NCBI GenBank assembly: GCA_963691705.1
Contig: OY829537.1
Coordinates: 19,840,078-19,904,077 of the forward strand
Reading direction: 5' to 3'
Length of the DNA: 64,000 nucleotides
Source of the DNA: Viola odorata
Lineage: Eukaryota > Streptophyta > Magnoliopsida > Malpighiales > Violaceae
The position numbers and the translations under genes are program-made. The notes under the pieces were generated by a model, which saw only the letters and a list, made by a program, of their open reading frames with translations, was not told the origin of the DNA and did not search any database. Of this stretch, positions 34,701-45,940 are shown piece by piece (position 1 is the stretch's first letter; the number at the start of each line of letters is the position of its first letter).

Positions 34701-36703
34701 TTGATGGATCCTTCCCCGGGGGTCGCTTTCTGGGTTTGTATTACTCCGAGACTCGAGAGTTGCCTCACCTTTCCTGCGAATAACTCGCAACCTTGGATCT
34801 TATGACCGTCGCTTCCCTTGCAGTACATGCAGTGACTTGGATTGCTTTTCGAGTATGACATATATCCTCCTCGAGCTAAGGCCTGGAAAAGCTGTTCTTG
34901 TGGCCAGCTTGATGTTAAAGAAAGAAGGTCGTTGCTCTCTCCTGCCGAGATGGCGTTCACCCCTCCCTTTCCTTGGGAATGATTGGGGAGAGGGTTGGTG
35001 GATGTGTTGGGTCCTTTTGCTAACCCTTCGAAAGATACCCATCCACTTTTAATCAAGTGATGGACTTTTGCTTTGAATGCGAAGCAATTTTCCAGAGTGT
35101 GACCTGGGGCTCCGGCGTGATATTCGCATCTCGCATTGGTATCATATCATTTCGGGTAAGGAGGCAATTGAGGCTGAGCTGGAACCGGTACGATCTGTCC
35201 GGCCGCCAGGAGATGTTTGTAGATTTCTCCCGCGGGAAGAGGGAGAGGAGGCAAAGGCTCTCGGTTCCACCGACTGTTTGACATGTTTTGGTTATTTGGG
35301 TCCTTTGGTGGGTTATATGGCTTGGGTTGCATGGGTTGTGATGTTTGTACTAGAGGTGGTGGGAAATGTGTAGGATTTTGAGGCGCGATATTAGCAACTG
35401 GTGGTGAAGTAAAAGGGAAGGAGGTGAGTTGATATAGTGATGACGGATGATAAGGTGGTGGCAATAAATAAGGCGGTGGTGGTGGAAATGATTGCCCGTG
35501 ATTAGATTGGGGAGCGACAAATCCAACATCCCTTTTCACAACGGATGCTTTCTTTGGCGCAGACTCTGGTGCCGAAGGCATGATTCGTCCAGACTTAATC
35601 CCTTGCTCGACTCTTTCGGCAATTAGGACCATGTCGAAGAAGCTGTTTGAAGGGTTTGAGATCAGGTAGGCATAATAGGGAGCTTTGAAGGTGTGCAAGA
35701 AGATCGACAAGAGTTCCTTGTCGCTTAAGGGTGGGGAGATTTTAGAAGCCAACTCTCTCCATCTCTGAGCATAGGTCTTCACGGATTCGCCGACTTTCTT
35801 TTCCAGATTTTGCAAGTCAGCGCGGTCGGGTGCTACCTCCATGTTGAATTTATATTGTCTGTAGAAGGCATCGGACAGGTCTCTCCACGTCCTGATCCTG
35901 ACTCTGTCTAGACCCATGTACCAAGTTAGGGCGTGTTTGGTTAAGCTTTCTCGGAATAGATGGATCAACAACGGTTCGTTGTGGATCATCTCGGCCATCT
36001 TGTTGCAATATGCTCTAATGTGGGTCTTTGGGCACTCTACCCCAGTATACTTTTCAAAGTCGGGGATCTTGTACTTCGGAGGTATGACGATCCCGGGGAC
36101 CATACACATATCGGCAGGACCTGTGGGATCAAATGGATCGGCCCCTTCGATTGCTCTGAGTCTTTCCTCGAGAAGATTAAGTCTGTCACTTTTCGGTTTC
36201 TCGGCCCCGATGGGGTTAGAACCGAAGGGCAACATAGGTTCTGATGAGAACTGAGGTTGTGCTGGGTTGAAAGTGAGGAGCTGAGTTCCCACAGGTCCGG
36301 GAATTGTGCTCGGAGGAATAGGAGGGGGATACAAAGCCTCTAGGTGGGCCTGGCTCTTGCTGGGGTCCACAGCAGGGTTGATTGAATGGTGCTGAAGCGA
36401 CGGGGAGATCTCTTCACCCGCCTTAACTGTAGGATTTCCAGTGGTGGGTACAGTGAAGGGATTATCCCATCTCCAATGGCCCGGGGGGCCAGAAAGTGGT
36501 GGGAGTACGGATGGTCCTGCGACGGTGAGCGAAGAGGGAGGTCCTTTTGTTTGAGGGAGATCAAAACCCGGTGGCACTTCGGTGACAACTTCATCTCTTT
36601 CCTTTTCGGCCCTGGTGGCTCTTTCGGTAGTGATCCTAACTTGCTCCTCTAACTCAGCGATTCTAGCTGTTAGTGCTTCATCGGTCTTAGCTGATTCAGC
36701 CAT
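28751..36703 (-). pseudogene. Gag-Pro-RT-RNaseH-RNaseH-Integrase polyprotein of the Ogre-type element
   Basis: One frame runs 36703-32340 and, after a predicted intron (32190-32339), 32189-28751, about 2,600 codons. In order: Gag (PF03732-like, around WRDLSDAFYRQY), duplicated zinc-knuckle modules, aspartic protease (DNGSALN), RT (MCVDFRDLN, YVDDM), a degenerate first RNase H, a second RNase H with intact DEDD residues (FFDGAVN, AEYEA, FGDSA, RFADAL), and integrase. Integrase has a zinc-binding region (CHKC) and D, D-35-E (GIDIIG, ITDND, AVEAANK). Stops interrupt at 35147 (TGA), 33104 (TGA) and 32159 (TAA). From 32038 to 28751 the enzymatic frame of 1,095 codons is uninterrupted. The product would copy and integrate the element's own RNA. 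Confidence 0.92.
32190..32339 (-). other. Predicted intron between protease and RT coding regions
   Basis: Minus-strand GTAATT donor at 32339 and a TTTAATTTCAG acceptor ending at 32190 delimit 150 bp of AT-rich, stop-containing sequence. Splicing joins CC to G, completing a Pro codon and continuing one frame from protease to RT. Ogre elements are known to splice an intron at this position. Confidence 0.75.
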
Positions 36704-37488
36704 TTTTCATTTTTGAAGTCTAGTTAAAGGGAGCCTGTGCGGAGTAGCTTGCTTCCGAGGAGCTATCGTGAACCTGAAAAAAAGAAAAATACAGAAAAGA
36801 GTAAGTACAAGTGAGGATATGCAGGTGATGTGCAATCCCGAGGCCTCCACATTGCTCATTCGCTTTTCTGGCTATACTTTCACTTGATATTTTCAGGGCG
36901 GTCGGAGAGGCGAGGAATCCCAGTGGTTGACAAGATACGAAGGAAGCCTCTATACATTCCAACGATATGAAGCAAATTTGAGATGCTAACGGCGAAACCC
37001 AAATCAGCAGGGGCAACCAATGCCGCCATGCTAGGAAGATCTCTTTTACGCTATACTTTTGACGATGCAAGGCCTGATGCCTGGTGAACCCCACCAAGGG
37101 GAGAAACGATGATCTATGCTAAGAATTTGGAGTTTTTAGATAAGCTAAGAGGACATGGCCATGAGTGAGCAATACTTGGATTTTTTGTCTGCTTGGTATG
37201 ATTTTCTAGGTTTTTTTTTTGGTTTTTTTGGTGAAACGACTGTGTTTATCTCTTTCCTTTCGTGATGGTCTTTTGAGTTGCTTTGGATGGATAATTGATA
37301 TGGAAAAGTTGAGGTGATTTAATAAATATCCGAAAGAGTACGACTTCATTAAAAAGTGTTTACAAAATATGGTAAACTTGCAAACTTCCTAAATTCATAA
37401 AAAATGGCTAAGATAGATGAAATCAGGGGTCCTAGTTACATGAAAAAGAAAAAAAGGTTGCCGATATTCGAGCCTTCCTATGAAGGTG
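36704..37488 (-). other. Spacer between ORF1 and gag
   Basis: About 0.8 kb without a conserved frame. It contains poly-T and poly-A runs at 37210-37230 and 37440-37455, and probably the gag leader. Confidence 0.5.
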
Positions 37489-39210
37489 TCAATCCTGGAC
37501 GTTAGAGTCTTGCTGCCAAAGGTACTCCATTGAAGCCAACTCCCCTTTCTTCATCTCTAACTCAGCCTCTAAGGCGGTAATTCGGCTTTGCAGTGCCTGG
37601 CTTTTCCTATCTCCCAAGTCTGCGCGAGTAGTCAAAACCCTTATCGTCGAATCTTTGTCTTCAATTATGGCACTGGAGGCTTCTTTCTTGCGGATTTCGC
37701 TGTTCAGACGTTCCTCGAAGTCCCTGAGGGCTACTTTCTGTTTTACTGCCTGTATGTGGAGAATGTTCTTACTACGCCTTTTTAACTCATTCATCTGGAC
37801 CTCTAAGCCACATTGACGAGCTTCGGCCATATCCCTTTCCTCTATCATCAGATCTCGTTCTTCTTGTGCTGCTCGCATCTGTTCTACCACTTGAGCGTAA
37901 GCCATGACATCCATTCCTTCGCTCACTTGAGATTCCCCTTCTTTTTCCATCGGTCTTTGATTTTCCGGGTGAGGTAAGACATTTCCATTAACTCGTCTCG
38001 ACCTCCATTGTGGATATTCCGGTATTGTGGTTGCAGGGATGCCGTGTCCTTTGAGACAAAAAGGGTGGGCCCAGTCTTGGGCGTACAACTGAATGTTCTA
38101 ATTTTCTCCGGTGTGTGGCATGTCTGATCTTGTCATGCCGAATGTCACGGGAATTATTTACGTGATGCAGAACTGTCTGAGGATGAGGGCAGGGTAATAG
38201 TGAGTGCATCCCCATGCTCCGATCAAAGGAACCCAAGGTAAGTGTCCGCAACAGACGATGGGATTGGAAGTCTGCAGCCATTTGGCGTGCCAACTGAAGT
38301 CTTCTTCTGAGAGGTTTATGAATCGGTCGATCCAGACATCCTTATTTTCCATCTCCCATCTATCCGTGGTCATTGCGTTGATAACCCTGAGTAGAGGGCA
38401 TGACCTTATGTAGCTTGCGAAGAAAATGGTCTGATCAGGAACCTGTTTGAAGTGGCTGACCAACCACACTGTCAACAACTGGGTGCAACATGTAAGTCTC
38501 CCTTTCCCTTTTCTTCGACAAGAGTCCAATGAGCGAAAGGTCTCGGCCAAAATGGATGTTGTAGGATTGATGGCATTTGTCTCCATTTCGTAAAAGATGT
38601 TGGCTGCTGCAAAGTCGATGACATTCCTCATTTTTGGAAAGAGGACAAATCCTACAATGGCGAAAGCTAGAATCCTTAAGCGTTTCTTTCCGTTGGACAA
38701 TCGAAAGCGTGCCTCAATATCTGACCAGCACCAGAAGTAGTCACCCTCTCTGACACGAGTAGTGATTCCTAACAACTTATCGAGCCTTATTTTGACACTC
38801 GAGGAGTCGAGTCGAACATTCTGGTATATGGCTGATATAGGAGAGGTGAAGCACATCAGAGCTGAGTACTCCTCTAGCGTAGGAGTCAAGTCTACCTCTT
38901 TGTCGAAAGAGAAGCACTGATAATAGGGATCCTAGAATTTTAGGGCTGCCCGGATGCAACCCCAATCAGTCTTTACGTCAACTAGGGTCAGTAGCTTTCC
39001 ATAACTACCCTCAAACTGTGAGTCCTCGTCTTCAGTCAGCTCATTTCTCAACATCCGAATCCTAGTTAAGTCGAAGTCCACGACTTCTACTTTGATCTTA
39101 GTGGTGATGTCAGGGGCGAACCCACGTTCCAACAGATCTCCTTGTGCGGCCTGATCGTCGAAACTTCGTCCCCCGAAAATATTAAATGAAAGTAGTGTAG
39201 GTGCCGACAT
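37489..39210 (-). pseudogene. Ogre-type ORF1 (extra ORF upstream of gag), three nonsense codons
   Basis: A single 574-codon minus-strand frame from ATG at 39210 is interrupted by TAG (38932), TAA (38158) and TAG (38098) with no frameshift. The N-terminal two thirds resemble the plant-mobile-domain-like protein found before gag in Tat/Ogre elements (LTPTLEEYSALM, WEMENKDVWIDRF, WVPLIGAWGC). The last 170 residues form a coiled coil rich in Glu, Arg and Lys. Function in the element is unknown. Two stops occupy expected Trp codons and one an expected Gln codon. Confidence 0.78.
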
Positions 39211-39732
39211 GTCGAATGAGCAAGATGGGTCCTATGGGACAAAAAATAAAATTTTAAATGCAAAGTAACCTGCACGTGTAAGAAATCCGCAGTTCATATA
39301 ACAGAAAAAATCACGTCACTATGCCAACAAGACAAATAGAGCCACGACAAACAGGTATAATCATGATGCACGTGCTGGGGCTCTGATTCCGACACCTCTA
39401 ACTGGCTTGAATGGTTCCCGGATGATACCATGAAAAGGTCCCTAAAGTGTCGTCTAGTGTCCCGATTTCTTGCGAAATCGTGTAACCTTTCGACTGGCTT
39501 TAGGTGTTCATCCGAGTTGGGATTGGTGAACACTACCCAGGACATGTGTCCTAGGGCGTCACTACTACCCTCTTATTTTGGTAATTGTCCCCTGGGTGTA
39601 GGGCGTTATGAAATGCATATGACAATTGATAAAGCAAATAAATGAACAGGCCAACAATTGATCAAAGCAAATAAATAAACAAACAAACAAAACACCTCTC
39701 TAAAAAGATAAAACCGGCTCCGACCCTAAAGT
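39211..39732 (-). other. 5' leader of the Ogre-type element
   Basis: Non-coding stretch between the primer site and ORF1, expected to hold packaging signals. No specific structure is identified. Confidence 0.5.
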
Positions 39733-39752
39733 CCCTAGTGAAGTCGCCAAAC
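39733..39752 (-). other. Primer-binding site of the Ogre-type element
   Basis: Directly after the 5' LTR end (CGCGACA) the minus strand reads GTTTGGCGACTTCACTAGGG. This resembles the TGGCGAC-type tRNA complement (tRNA-Arg in descriptions of Ogre/Tat elements). The tRNA identity is from memory of the lineage. Confidence 0.65.
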
Positions 39753-42696
39753 TGTCGCGCCCCACGAAAAAGTAATTCGCGAGTGTGCAACAAAATTTGA
39801 GACCTTCAGATGCTCGGCGTAAAAGGACGCCTAGCAGCATGCAATGAAGTCGCCACCCTAATTTGGTTGCTAGGCTTAGGGAACCTTAATCGTCATGGCA
39901 TAGGAAATATAATAAGTAAAAAAACTAAAGGCACAAAAAAGGGGTCCGGACCCCAGACAAAGTTTCGGGGTCGTATTATGGTCTCGGGAAGGTGTTAGGC
40001 ACCCGAGTCACATCCAAAAACGGTTACCGGTTGATGAGAGAGGTGTTTGATAAAATGCGTTTTGAAAAAGGGGGCCCTTAGAGGAATCGTCACTTTAGTC
40101 TTTTCTATGATCGTGACCGTTCGGGAATAATAAAAAAATCTTTCTAACAGGGTTACCGTTTATCAAGATTAATTGATTATTCCTGACCGCAACGTGATGG
40201 GACTGAATTTTTCGTAAGACTGAATGAGCGCCCTCTTACTTCATCATCGGGCCATGCATGATTAAATTAATTACTACGTGATCCTAACATGGATTGCTAA
40301 CAGAGTACAAATTTAAATGATAGATATTTGAAGTGGAAAACTGATGTGGGATCGAAAGTCCCCATGTACATGCAGTCAATACAAGCGAGAATTTAAAATC
40401 ATATGAACATGGCATTTTAAGCAAGTCTTTAAACACGTTGTTCATGTGAGTTGATTTTAGTTCTAGCAATTCTATATATCATGTGTACGATTGATATTTA
40501 CGAAAAGCGTTGAATAAATAAAAAGGAATTGAAAGGCGTACTTTTGAGCGAAGCTTGAACTTAAAACCTACAAAGTAAGAGTGTTAGCGATAGCTTGAGA
40601 AATAAATAGGTAATTTTATGAGTGCAAAAATTTAAATGACAATTGACTGTATGCGAGAAATGATGGATTTAACGCATACGAGAATTAAATGCTGAGTTGA
40701 TTGCATGCGAGAAATGATTGATTTGACGCATACAAAACTTAAATAATGTTTTGATAAGTGCAGAAAACTTAAATGTAGTTGACGATTTACAGGGAATTAA
40801 AACAGTTGATGATTCGCAGAAAATAAAACAGGTTGATAATGCAGAAAATAAGCAGTTGGATATTTGCAGAAAATAAAACAGTTGATATTGCAGAAAATTA
40901 AAACAGTTGATGTTGCGGAAGAATTTCCAGCGGCTTGCGGAAAATTAAAGAAGTTGACATTTACGAGAATTAAAATGCGACCGACCATGTAGGCGGTATA
41001 TTGAATTTAAATTGCCGAAAGTAAATTGCGAAAAATTAAAGTGCGAAGAATTTAAACAGTTGATATTTGCAGAAAATAAACAGTTGATTTTTGCGACCGA
41101 CCATGTAGGCGGAAAATTGAATTTAAATTGCCGAAATTAAATTGCGAAAAATTAAAGTGCGGAGAATTTAAACAGTTGATATTTGCGGAAAATAAACAGT
41201 TGATATTTGCAGAGAATAAACAGTTGATATTTGCGACCGACCATGTAGGCGGTAAATTGAATTTAAATTGCCGAAAATAAATTGCGGAAAATTAAAGTGC
41301 GAATAATGTAAACAGTTGATAGGTACAGAAAATTAAAGTGTTAGTATGAAAAATAACCATACAAAGCATACGAATATTTTACGAAAAAACGTGATCCGAA
41401 ATCTCGGAAAGAAATGAAAATGGCCTGGGCCCTAATAAAAAAAGTGAAGGAAATGAAAAATGGGCTAGGAATAGTGCCTGGCCCATGAAAATAAAAGCAT
41501 GTATTTAATCTACAGCATGCATATGAATTAATGACACAAAGAAAAGCAATTTATTTAATCACTAGGAAGCTAAACTAATTAAAGAAGAAAGAATGCTTAA
41601 AAATGAAAGAGAAAGCTTGAAAAAAAAACTTACTGCAAAGCTTTAAACTGAGTCAATCGAAGCTCTAAGTGAGCTATCGATCAAGAGAGGGGAGAAGCAA
41701 GGTTTTCTTGCAAAGTTGGTACCCCTTTTTCGTTGAAGGATGGCTTGTATTTATAGCCCGAAGTCGCGTGGTGTTTGGAGGGCGTGGCTGCGCGTGGTGG
41801 CCGGCTCATCGTGCTGGCGGAGCTAGGGGTAGGGTGTGATGATCGCGGAGGTGACGGGGAACGGCGGGAGCAGGCTAGGACACGACGGGAGTAGGTTAGC
41901 TTGGGCGAGGACTCCGCTGCCGCTCATGGCCACTGTTCACGTGCACCATGCCCCTTAATTTGTCAACCGTTGATCTGGTTGACTTTCGTTCGTTGACCAG
42001 ATCAACGGTGATGATCAATTTGGCCTTTTAGCTTATTTAAATGGCCTCGAGCCGATTCCTTCGAGCAAACGTTCCGACTTTCTGAGCCGAAGGTATCAGT
42101 GCGTAGAGAAAAATACGACGGGTTTAACCGTCTACAGCGAATGATGAGAATTTTTCGTTTAACGTGTTTATTTTCTTGTTAAAAAACGTGAAGCGTTCGG
42201 ACGGAAAAATAATGACGTTACGCCAAAAATTACACGAAACGCTGTAGACCGTTGTGAAGGGAAAAAAAACTAGCAACTAGTTGATGGAAAACATTTCAAA
42301 TTCAAGCTATTGTCCGAGCAAACTTACTCGGGTCCAATAAAAGCTCGAACGAAAATAATAATAAAAAATAAAAATACTAAAAAATGCGCTAAAATACTAA
42401 AAATCCTAAAAATCATTAGATGACCTAAAACGAAGAAAAAACTAGCAAATGACTGCCGGATAGTTAAAAATGTGACTTTTAAGGCTAAAAATAATAATGA
42501 TAATAAAAATGAAAATACGTGACGAAAAATTAAAAATGCGATTTCGAAAGCTGACGATGCCAACGACGATGCTAAAATGCGATGAAACACTTAGAAATAC
42601 TAGCGACAGTAAATCAACTGAAAATGCCAGTAAATTAACTAAATAACAGAAATGCTAAAATTAATTAAAAATGACGTCAAAATTCGGGTATCAACA
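39753..42696 (-). repeat. 5' LTR of the Ogre-type element (2944 bp)
   Basis: Carries the long form of the LTR, including a 1473-bp segment missing from the other copy, and lacks 277 bp that the other copy keeps. The first ~130 bp are identical in the two LTRs. Confidence 0.92.
40620..41345. repeat. Tandem repeats inside the 5' LTR
   Basis: Degenerate units with GCGACCGACCATGTAGGCGG (40977, 41093, 41233) alternate with AAACAGTTGATATTTGC(A/G)G units and AAATTGAATTTAAATTGCCG segments. Spacing is 116 and 140 bp. The whole array falls inside the segment deleted from the other LTR. Confidence 0.8.
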
Positions 42697-43110
42697 TAAT
42701 CCATTTTGAATTCAAAATTATTTGATGTGTTTCGGATGGAGGGAAATAAGATGCGCTCGATTTTTGCCCAAAATTTTGGTGTAAGGATGGCGGGCTAGGG
42801 TTTGCGATGGATTTTGAAATCGGGAAGGGGATTTGATGAAGGATAGGAGACGCGTTTCTCAGCGTTAAATATGGACTGGGACGAGCTCGAACTGCGCCAA
42901 CAAGAAGATTTGGGCCAGAGTCCTAAAATGTTACCGTTGGAGAGAGCTGGCCCACAGATAAACTCTGACAGAAACTGGGCCGCTACAGTCGCAAGCCAGG
43001 CCACCCTTAATAACCATGATCCGTGGGCTCGCGTCATATAAAAACGGACGGAGGGACTACTAGTTAATTACATTCCAAATCCTAATTATATTATGAATCC
43101 CGCGCCTTTC

Positions 43111-43111
<1 letters not shown>

Positions 43112-43155
<44 letters not shown>

Positions 43156-43156
43156 C
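43112..43156. repeat. (CA)n(TA)n microsatellite
   Basis: About 14 CA dinucleotides followed by about 8 TA dinucleotides, immediately before the start of the BiP-like pseudogene. Confidence 0.95.
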
Positions 43157-43157
43157 C

Positions 43158-44935
43158 ATGAAACATAATTTTCTTCATAACAACAACATCAATCAAATCC
43201 TGTGTCAATCAACAACAAGGGCTCCATCATTGAGACACTGTACCCTCGTCCTCCTACCTCTTCTTTTGTTCGGTAATTACACTTTTTTTTTCAAAAAAAG
43301 TTCTTACAAGTTTTTGTGTTTGATTTGTCATACATTGTTCAACAGGTTGTTTGATTTTGGAGTCCAATATTGGAAAATCTGAAGTAGATTAGGAGAAGTT
43401 AGGAACTGTAATAGGAATAGACCTTGGCACTACATATTCTTGTGTAAGTGTGTACAAAGGTGGCCAGGTAGAAATCATATAGCTAACGATCAAAGAAACA
43501 GGGTAACTCCATCTTGGGTTGCCTTCACCGACACGGAAAGATTGATCAGTGAGGCTGTGAAGAATCAGGCTGCTTCCAATCCCTGGAGGACCATCTTCGA
43601 TGTTAAACGACTCATCGGACGAATGTAATTATATTACATACATATATACTTTTTAATGAATTGATGCAAACTCTAACCTTATAGTATTTTTTGTTTGTTG
43701 GATAGGTTTGGTGATAAGCAGGTTCAAAAGGATATGAAGCTGCTTCCTTACAAGATTGTGGACAAAGATGGAAAGGCATATTTAGAAGTTAAGATTAAGG
43801 ATAGTGAGACTAAGGTTTTTAGTCCTGAGGAGATTAGTGACATGGTTCTTACAAAGATGAAGGAGACTTCTGAGGCTTTCCTTGGAAAGAAAGTCAAGAA
43901 TGCTATCAACAATTCCTGGTAATGATCAAATTTGGTTTAAGGTTTTGAATATCTATGAAGTTTATAATGATCAGGGAGTTAACTAACTAGTTCTTTGTCC
44001 ATACGCATGCATCTTATTTCAATGGCGCTCAAAGAAAAGCCACAAAGGATGCTGGAATGATCGTGGGTTTGAATGTTGTAAGAGTTATTAACGAGCCAAC
44101 CGCGGCCACAATTGCCTATGGTTTGGACAAAACTGATGGTGAAAAGAAGATCCTTGTCTTTGATCTTGGTGGTGGAACTTTTGATGCTACCATCTTGACT
44201 CTTGATGATGGTATTTTTGAAGTTCATTCTAACATTGGAGACACCCATCTCGGAGGTAATTAATTTCTTAATTAGCTTTGATTGCATTGGCTAATTTAGG
44301 GTTCTGTTTCAGGATTTCTCTGTAGAGACTAATAGCTTTTGTCTGTCCCCAAGTGAGGATTTTGATCAGAGAGTTATGAAGTATTTCATAAAATTGAAGA
44401 ATAAGCATGGAAAAGATATTAGCAAAGACAACAAAGCTGTTGGGAAGCTGAGGAGGGAGGCCGAGCGTGGCAAGAGAGCGTTGAGCAACCAATACCAAGT
44501 TCATATGGAGATCGAATCTCTCTTCAATGGTGTGGATTTCTCCAAACCCCTTATGCGTGAGAAGTTCGAGAATTGAACAGTGACTTGTTCAAGAAAGCCC
44601 TAGACCCAGTTCAGAAGGCTTTGGCAGATGTTGGACTCAAGAAGAACGAGATTGATGAGATAATTCTTATTGGTGGAAGCACAAGGATTCCTAAAGTTCA
44701 GTAACTTCTCAAGGAATTCTTCGACGGGAAAGAGCCCAGCAAAGGTGTGAACCTTGGCGAGGTTGTTGCTTATGGCGCAGTGGTGCAAGGTGGTGTCTTG
44801 AGCGGAGGAGGTCCTGACAATGCACTTGTTTTGGATGTCGCACCACTCACTCTCGGTATCTAATCTGTCGGCGGAGTAATGACTAAGTTGATCACAAGAA
44901 ACACTTGGAAGGGGTCTGATGCTTTGGAAACATGG
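43158..44935 (+). pseudogene. BiP/HSP70 (luminal-binding protein) pseudogene, introns retained
   Basis: An N-terminal hydrophobic leader (43158 on) precedes [21 protein letters not shown], the HSP70 nucleotide-binding signature. It continues with [75 protein letters not shown] and [10 protein letters not shown]. The match is to ER BiP rather than cytosolic HSP70. Breaks include a TAG before GTVIGID, a 2-bp insertion near 43480, loss of the segment after NAI, a stop after RIPKVQ (TAA at 44702), and loss of most of the substrate-binding domain after RNT. Intron-like gaps with GT/AG borders remain, so this is a decayed duplicate rather than a retrocopy. A working gene would encode the ER lumen chaperone. 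Confidence 0.88.
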
Positions 44936-45333
44936 TCACCTAGACATCCATGGCTTTACAGACGCATATTGGGCAGGGGATGTTAGTGATAGGAGTTCTA
45001 CCACAAGATACTTTACCTTTGTAGGAGGTGACCTTGTCACATGGAGGAGCAAGAAGCAGAAATTTATTGCTCTTTCTAAGTGTCGAAGCTGAATTCAGAG
45101 GGATGAACAAAGACATGTGCGAGTTACTTTGGTTGAAGAACGTAATGGCTAAAATAGGTTTCCCTATTGAGAAGGAGATGAAGTTATACTGTGATAAAAA
45201 AACAGCCATTGAGATAACAAAGAATCCAGTTCAACATGACAGGAAAAAACATGTTGAGGTAGATAGACACTTTATCAACAAAAAATTGAAGAGTCAGACA
45301 TACATGATATCTATGCACCAACTTAAAGGGTAG
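44936..45333 (+). pseudogene. Ty1/copia RNase H fragment
   Basis: GFTDAYWAGDVSDRSSTT, LVTWRSKKQKFIALS, then after a frameshift near 45080 EAEFRGM, ELLWLKNVMAKIGFP, LYCDKKTAIEITKNP, HVEVDRHFI match the C-terminal RNase H of copia polyproteins. No LTRs or other domains adjoin it. Confidence 0.88.
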
Positions 45334-45439
45334 TGTAGTCATATGACATGTCATACGTGATGTAGTGTATGATGCGTCATGTGTTGTAGTGAAACCATAA
45401 CTGATTACCGGTTTTAGGCAGACACGAAGGTTAGTGAGC

Positions 45440-45940
45440 TCATGCAACATGAGTTGGGGAGCTGGAAGGTGCCTTTGGTTCGGGAGATTTTTTTGCCTGA
45501 AGAGAATGATGTCATTCTGGCGATGCCGGTAAGCTACTTCTGTCCTCTAGATAGAATTGTCTGGCATTATATAGCAACAGGGGAATATTCGGTGAAAAGT
45601 GGCTACCATAAATTATAGTCGGATATGTTTGGTGGCGAGCAGCAAACATCTTACAATTTCTAGTGGACCTTTCTTTGGCAACTTCAGATCCCACCGAAGT
45701 TTAAGATTTTCACCTAGAGGCTAATCCATAATGGTCTGCCGACGAAGAAGAACCTATTGAGGAGAGGCATCGTTGGAGAGCGCAGGTGTCCTTATTGTCA
45801 GCAGGTTGCTGAGATGGTTGATCACCTATATTTACATTATGCGGTGTTGAATAGTATCTGGAGGGCGAGTCACTTACCTTCTAATAGCTTGTATTCACCT
45901 AATATAACGCTTCGTGGAAGATTGGTCGATTTGAATTTGG
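45440..45940 (+). pseudogene. LINE reverse-transcriptase zinc-binding (zf-RVT) fragment
   Basis: Broken plus-strand frames encode WKVPLVREIFLPEEND, DRIVWHYIATGEYSVKSGY, IPPKFKIFT, NGLPTKKNLLRRGI, CPYCQQVAEMVDHLYLHY, the zinc-binding tail of plant L1-type LINE ORF2. In-frame stops (for example after KSGYHKL) show it is dead. Confidence 0.82.

Larger units (their letters stand above)
22664..42696 (-). mobile_element. Giant Tat/Ogre-type Ty3/gypsy LTR retrotransposon, about 20 kb
   Basis: LTRs start TGTCGCGCCCC and end GGGTATCAACA (plus strand) at 22664-24413 and 39753-42696, flanked by identical TAATC (22659-22663, 42697-42701). In minus sense the order is 5' LTR, primer site, leader, extra ORF1, gag-protease, predicted intron, RT, two RNase H domains, integrase, a 4.3 kb 3' region with tandem arrays, purine tract, 3' LTR. 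An ORF before gag, dual RNase H, an intron before RT, large size and a repeat-rich 3' region mark the Tat/Ogre lineage. It inserted into the mariner element just upstream of the transposase start. Six premature stops suggest loss of autonomy. Confidence 0.93.
14509..43057. mobile_element. Plant mariner-like element (MLE) with two nested LTR retrotransposons
   Basis: The left end reads TA|CTCCCTCCGTCCG at 14507-14521. The right end is the inverse of GTCCCTCCGTCCG, followed by TA at 43058-43059. These are the plant mariner/Stowaway terminus and TA target site. Inside, on the minus strand, lies a DD39D transposase whose start codon (22574) faces the right end. Removing the retrotransposons at 18806-22034 and 22664-42696, plus one copy of each 5-bp duplication, leaves about 5.3 kb, close to known autonomous rice Osmar elements. 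The 3 kb between the transposase 3' end and the left terminus holds three accessory open frames. The ends lie 28.5 kb apart, so pairing them is inference, but only these termini bracket the transposase. Confidence 0.7.

Noticed and set aside
42795..43037. 80-codon minus-strand frame next to the mariner right end
   Set aside because: No family resemblance. It lies in the subterminal and leader region of the element.
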